From Yoonia rosea (lineage in GTDB: Bacteria > Pseudomonadota > Alphaproteobacteria > Rhodobacterales > Rhodobacteraceae), in assembly GCF_900156505.1 (NCBI RefSeq), contig NZ_FTPR01000003.1:248001-312000 (forward strand): DNA of 64,000 nucleotides. The letters run 5' to 3'. Positions 60,712-64,000 of this stretch are shown here, piece by piece. Both the position numbers and the translations under genes were made by a program. Under the pieces are notes generated by a model that saw only the letters and a program-made list of their open reading frames with translations, was not told the origin of the DNA and ran no database searches. How positions within the stretch are numbered: the first letter of the stretch is position 1; the number at the start of each line of letters is the position of its first letter.

Positions 60712-61638
60712 TTAGAGCTTGCCAGTCAGTTCCGGCACAGCATCAAAGAGGTCTGCCACCAAGCCAAAGTCAGCCACCTGAAAAATTGGTGCTTCCTCAT
60801 CCTTGTTGATCGCCACGATGATCTTGCTGTCTTTCATGCCCGCAAGGTGCTGGATTGCACCCGAGATGCCAACGGCCACATAGAGTTCGGGCGCTACGAC
60901 CTTGCCGGTCTGCCCGACCTGCCAGTCATTTGGGGCATAACCACTATCCACCGCAGCGCGGGACGCGCCGACAGCAGCGTTCAGCTTATCTGCCAGCTTT
61001 TCGATCAGCGCAAAGTCCTCTTCCGACCCGACACCACGACCACCGGACACAACGACACCCGCAGATGTGAGTTCGGGGCGATCAGAAGCTGCGACTTTGT
61101 CTTCGACCCATTCAGACAGGCCTGGGTCGCCGGCGGCACCGATGCTTTCGACCGAGGCAGAACCACCCATCGCCGCGGCATCAAAGCCGGCAGTACGAAT
61201 AGTCATGACTTTGGTGGCGTCAGAAGATTTGACTGTCTGGATCGCGTTGCCCGCATAGATCGGACGCTCGAATGTGTCCGCGTCAACCACGGCAGTTACT
61301 TCAGAGATGATCATCGCGTCCAAGAGTGCAGCCACCCGTGGCATGACGTTTTTCGCGTCCGTGGTGCCGGGGGCGGCGATATGCGTGTAATCGCCTGCAA
61401 GTGACACAATCAAAGCGGCGGTAGGCTCGGCGAGGCGGTGACCAAGGGCCGGATCTTCCGCGCAGAGCACTTTGGAGACGCCTTCAATCTTTGCAGCCTC
61501 GTCAGCAGCCGCTTGCGCGGAAGCACCCGCGCAAAGCACGGTCACATCGCCCAAAGACTTGACCGCAGAGACGGCCTTTGCTGTCGCATCAACGGCCAAT
61601 GCGCCGTCAGTGACTTCACCAATCAGAAGTACAGCCAT
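60712..61638 (-). CDS. etfA: Electron transfer flavoprotein, alpha subunit
   Basis: Carries electrons from acyl-CoA dehydrogenases (here including Mcd) to ETF-quinone oxidoreductase. A 308-residue FAD-binding subunit with [25 protein letters not shown], and the C-terminal FAD motif [30 protein letters not shown] region. It overlaps etfB by one base (TAATG). Confidence 0.96.
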   Translation of the reverse strand: MAVLLIGEVTDGALAVDATAKAVSAVKSLGDVTVLCAGASAQAAADEAAKIEGVSKVLCAEDPALGHRLAEPTAALIVSLAGDYTHIAAPGTTDAKNVMPRVAALLDAMIISEVTAVVDADTFERPIYAGNAIQTVKSSDATKVMTIRTAGFDAAAMGGSASVESIGAAGDPGLSEWVEDKVAASDRPELTSAGVVVSGGRGVGSEEDFALIEKLADKLNAAVGASRAAVDSGYAPNDWQVGQTGKVVAPELYVAVGISGAIQHLAGMKDSKIIVAINKDEEAPIFQVADFGLVADLFDAVPELTGKL

Positions 61639-62396
61639 TATACAGCCCCCGCTTCTTTGAGTTTCTCGACAAGTTCATCAACCGACCCCACAATGATACC
61701 GGCCTTGCGGGCCTCTGGCTCTGTGGTGCTCACGATGCTGAGGCGCGGCGCGACGTCAACGCCGTAATCGGCAGGTGTTTTTTCATCCAAAGGCTTTTTC
61801 TTGGCCTTCATGATGTTGGGAAGCGACGCATAGCGCGGCTCGTTCAGGCGCAGGTCCACAGTCACAATTGCTGGCATTTTCACCTTGATCGTCTGCAGGC
61901 CGCCATCCACTTCGCGGGTCACGGTCGCACTGTCGCCATCAACATCAACTTCAGAGGCGAAGGTCGCCTGTGACCAGCCCAGCAGGGCCGACAACATCTG
62001 GCCAGTGGCATTCATGTCATTGTCGATTGCTTGCTTACCGCACAGCACCAGACCCGGCTCTTCTTCCTTGACGATCGCGGCAAGGATTTTCGCAACAGCG
62101 AGCGGTTCAATGTCGGTGTGCACATCGTCAGCAGCAACAACAAGGATGGCACGGTCGGCACCCATTGCAAGCGCGGTGCGCAGTGTTTCCTGGCTCTGCT
62201 TGACGCCAATCGAGACGGCGACGATTTCTTCAACTTTGCCCGCTTCGCGCAGACGGATCGCCTCTTCCACAGCGATTTCATCGAACGGGTTCATCGACAT
62301 TTTGACGTTCGCGAGATCAACACCGGAGCCGTCCGCTTTCACACGAACCTTCACGTTGTAGTCAATCACGCGCTTGACGGGTACGAGGACCTTCAT
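61638..62396 (-). CDS. etfB: Electron transfer flavoprotein, beta subunit
   Basis: AMP-binding partner of EtfA. The 252-residue protein begins [19 protein letters not shown] and has the family signatures [27 protein letters not shown] and the C-terminal [24 protein letters not shown] recognition-loop region. It heads the etfBA pair; 174 nt separate it from the adenosyltransferase gene. Confidence 0.96.
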   Translation of the reverse strand: MKVLVPVKRVIDYNVKVRVKADGSGVDLANVKMSMNPFDEIAVEEAIRLREAGKVEEIVAVSIGVKQSQETLRTALAMGADRAILVVAADDVHTDIEPLAVAKILAAIVKEEEPGLVLCGKQAIDNDMNATGQMLSALLGWSQATFASEVDVDGDSATVTREVDGGLQTIKVKMPAIVTVDLRLNEPRYASLPNIMKAKKKPLDEKTPADYGVDVAPRLSIVSTTEPEARKAGIIVGSVDELVEKLKEAGAV

Positions 62397-62528
62397 TTGC
62401 GTTTCTCTCCCAAGAATCTGATTAGTTTACGTCTCGCACCGTTGTTAGCCTGCGCTGGCGTGTGAAAACAGTGCAAAATCGACGCGGAAGAAGTCACCGA
62501 CGCCACGTTCTTGACGTGAACGTAAGGT

Positions 62529-62550
62529 CAAACCCCGATGGCGGGGTTTG
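62529..62550. terminator. Probable terminator after the PduO gene
   Basis: CAAACCCCG-ATGG-CGGGGTTTG, 9-bp perfect stem; on the minus strand it lies 20 nt after the PduO stop. Only a short T-run (GGGTTTG), so a weak to moderate terminator. Confidence 0.5.
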
Positions 62551-62570
62551 CTGTGTGCTTTATCGGCAGA

Positions 62571-63146
62571 TTAACCGCGGTTCGCGCCAGGGACCCAAAG
62601 CACATCATCATTGCCGTTGTTATTGGCTATGCGAGAGGCTTGGAAAAACCAGTCAGACAAACGGTTCAGGTATTTGACCGCCGCGGGATTGACCGACTCG
62701 TACGTGGCTAATTCGACGGTCAACCGTTCGGCACGGCGCGACACGGTACGGCAAAGATGCAGATGTGCCGCGAGTGCGGACCCACCAGGCAAAATGAAAC
62801 TGCGCAGGGGCTCGACCTCTTTGGTCATTGTATCAATCTGGCTTTCCAGACGCGCAACTTGCGCATCGGTCATGCGCAGCACCGGGTATTCTGCTTCGCC
62901 GTCTTTCTCCATATCAGGGCGGCAAAGGTCCGCACCGAGATCAAAAAGATCATTCTGGATCATGGCAAGCTGGGCATCCATCTCGCCGGTGGCATGCAGG
63001 CGCGCCAGACCGACGGTTGCATTCGTTTCATCGACCGTGCCGTAGGATGTCACCCGCATCGAGTGTTTGGCAACGCGGCTGCCGTTACCAAGGGCCGTTT
63101 CGCCGGAGTCTCCGGTTTTTGTGTAGATCTTGTTGAGAACGACCAT
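62571..63146 (-). CDS. PduO-type cob(I)alamin adenosyltransferase
   Basis: Makes adenosylcobalamin from cob(I)alamin and ATP. The 191-residue protein starts with KIYTKTGDSGETALGNGSRV (ATP-binding) and has VSYGTVDETNA-type TSYGTVDETNA, the FILPGG box, RTVSRRAERL, and LNRLSDWFF. Adenosyl-B12 is the cofactor of ethylmalonyl-CoA and methylmalonyl-CoA mutases, so it fits with mcd in this window. The HIG1 gene lies 3 nt upstream. Confidence 0.94.
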   Translation of the reverse strand: MVVLNKIYTKTGDSGETALGNGSRVAKHSMRVTSYGTVDETNATVGLARLHATGEMDAQLAMIQNDLFDLGADLCRPDMEKDGEAEYPVLRMTDAQVARLESQIDTMTKEVEPLRSFILPGGSALAAHLHLCRTVSRRAERLTVELATYESVNPAAVKYLNRLSDWFFQASRIANNNGNDDVLWVPGANRG

Positions 63147-63149
63147 CGG

Positions 63150-63356
63150 TTAGTTTCCTCCACCGCGCAAATAGACAAAAATCAGGATCATCACGACCGC
63201 AAGGAATTGTGCACCAATGCGCCAGCGCATGATCTTGTTTGCGTGTTTGCGGTTATACTCACCGCCCTTGCCAAAGCTGCCGATACCCCACATCAAAATG
63301 ACGAGCACAACCAGCACTGACACAGACATTGCCCAAAAAAGCGGGTCATTGGCCAT
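63150..63356 (-). CDS. HIG1-domain twin-helix membrane protein
   Basis: A 68-residue protein with helices at about 8-26 and 47-63 and a conserved-looking loop (RKHANKIMRWRIGAQF) of the HIG1 type. Such small proteins associate with cytochrome oxidase in mitochondria; the bacterial role is unclear. It precedes the adenosyltransferase by 3 nt. Confidence 0.8.
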   Translation of the reverse strand: MANDPLFWAMSVSVLVVLVILMWGIGSFGKGGEYNRKHANKIMRWRIGAQFLAVVMILIFVYLRGGGN

Positions 63357-63415
63357 TGGTTCGATCCTTCCTTAATTCCTCTCGCATGTAGCAGGGCGCG
63401 CCGGAAAGAAAACCC

Positions 63416-64000
63416 TCAGCCGCGCAAAATGACCGCATCAAGAAGCCGCGTTGGCAACACGCGCCGCAAAAAACCCATCAGATAGGTGGGGGTCGTGACA
63501 TAGTAGCGCGGTTTCGGGCGTGCAGATGTCAGGGCGTGCAGGATTTTTCTGGTCACCGCCGAGGGGGGCAACTCGAAACGGTCCGGTCCGTTGTCGTCAT
63601 AGAGCCGTGATCGCAACTGTGCATATTGGCCGGCCCGCGCCGATCCTTCCCAGTCAATCCATTTCTCGAAGTGCGGGATCGCATTTTCGCGGATCTTGGC
63701 AGTGATCGGGCCGGGTTCGATCAGGATCACCTTGATCGGCGTGTCGCTCATTTCGATGCGCAAGACATCTGTCAGGCCCTCGAGCGCATGTTTGGTTGCG
63801 ACATAGGCCCCGCGCCAGCGCAGCCCCACAAAGCCCAAAACGGATGAGCAATTGATAATGCGCCCATGCCCTTGCGCCCGCATGACAGGGATGACCAGCC
63901 GTGTGAGTTCATGCCAGCCAAAGACGTTGGTTTCAAAAATCGCGCGTAGCGCGCCGACGGGCAAATCCTCGACCGCACCGGGGCAGGCATAGGCGCCGTT
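63416..64000 (-). CDS. Short-chain dehydrogenase, 5' end beyond the window
   Basis: A 194-residue C-terminal part of a classical SDR; the frame runs on through base 64000 with NGAYACPGAVEDLP (the NNAG-type segment), so the N-terminal cofactor-binding part is outside. Catalytic Ser in INCSSVLGF, then Tyr and Lys in YVATKHAL, and the PGPI segment are present. Substrate unknown. It is preceded by 60 nt and then the HIG1 gene on the same strand. Confidence 0.85.
   Translation of the reverse strand, partial: NGAYACPGAVEDLPVGALRAIFETNVFGWHELTRLVIPVMRAQGHGRIINCSSVLGFVGLRWRGAYVATKHALEGLTDVLRIEMSDTPIKVILIEPGPITAKIRENAIPHFEKWIDWEGSARAGQYAQLRSRLYDDNGPDRFELPPSAVTRKILHALTSARPKPRYYVTTPTYLMGFLRRVLPTRLLDAVILRG

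Noticed and set aside
62505..62523. ACGTTC-N7-GAACGT symmetry upstream of etfB
   Set aside because: Short arms and a distance of more than 100 nt from the etfB start; not enough to call an operator.
1..64000. Search for tRNA, rRNA, CRISPR, IS elements and prophage genes
   Set aside because: No cloverleaf, repeat-spacer array, transposase, integrase or phage structural gene could be seen by eye; small RNAs without sequence signatures would be missed.

Overview
The window looks like a chromosomal segment of a marine Roseobacter-group alphaproteobacterium (Rhodobacterales). The signs are a ChvG/ChvI two-component system beside pckA and a short HprK-RapZ-EIIA-HPr module, an ALDH16-type aldehyde dehydrogenase, the beta-hydroxyaspartate cycle (bhc) cluster, methylsuccinyl-CoA dehydrogenase of the ethylmalonyl-CoA pathway, COQ9, DUF1491, DUF1523, DUF2062 and DUF6473 proteins, and moderately high GC with Rhodobacterales-type intergenic palindromes. 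Most of it reads as dense, ordinary chromosome with many 1-8 nt start/stop overlaps. I see no insertion sequence, prophage, CRISPR array, rRNA or tRNA.

Layout. 1-6.8 kb: seven co-directional genes around an AAA+ ATPase (coiled-coil protein, unknown protein, ATPase, three-helix membrane protein, unknown 450-residue protein, two-helix membrane protein, DUF1523 protein); no named function, and the best candidate for an undescribed system. 6.8-11.1 kb: AraC regulator, deoC and a two-domain ALDH16, probably deoxyribose or related aldehyde catabolism. 11.3-15.7 kb: rpe, an ImmA/IrrE-like protein with a ruined zinc motif, and a DUF4153/4173 membrane protein overlapping a two-component system. 15.7-21.1 kb: bhcDCBA with divergent bhcR, converting glyoxylate and glycine to oxaloacetate-level carbon; two palindromes of the same design lie between bhcA and bhcR. 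21.6-25.5 kb: acyl-CoA dehydrogenase, NDP-forming acyl-CoA synthetase and CaiD-like hydratase, translationally coupled. 25.5-32.6 kb: iron uptake genes (binding protein and permease), a DsbA-like oxidoreductase, and copA-cueR with a clear CueR-type promoter.

32.6-48.8 kb is mostly housekeeping: rpsU, coq9, a quinone oxidoreductase, rnhA, ispH, a LabA-like NYN protein, folK, rpoZ, the bifunctional (p)ppGpp enzyme, pdxJ, a deaminase, acpS, lepB, rnc, era, recO. 48.9-50.6 kb is mcd. 51.5-57.9 kb is the carbon-control block: pckA diverges from chvI-chvG-hprK-rapZ-EIIA-HPr, a partial PTS without transporter components. 58-64 kb holds an acyltransferase, 3-hydroxybutyryl-CoA dehydrogenase, DUF6473, etfAB, a PduO-type cobalamin adenosyltransferase, a HIG1 protein and a truncated SDR.

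Together the genes describe an organism that feeds C2 units and glyoxylate into central metabolism by two routes (bhc cycle and ethylmalonyl-CoA pathway, the latter needing Mcd, ETF and B12 cofactor), with pckA for gluconeogenesis next to the ChvGI/PTS regulators. These pathway links are inferred from family knowledge; the gene order and motifs are read directly.
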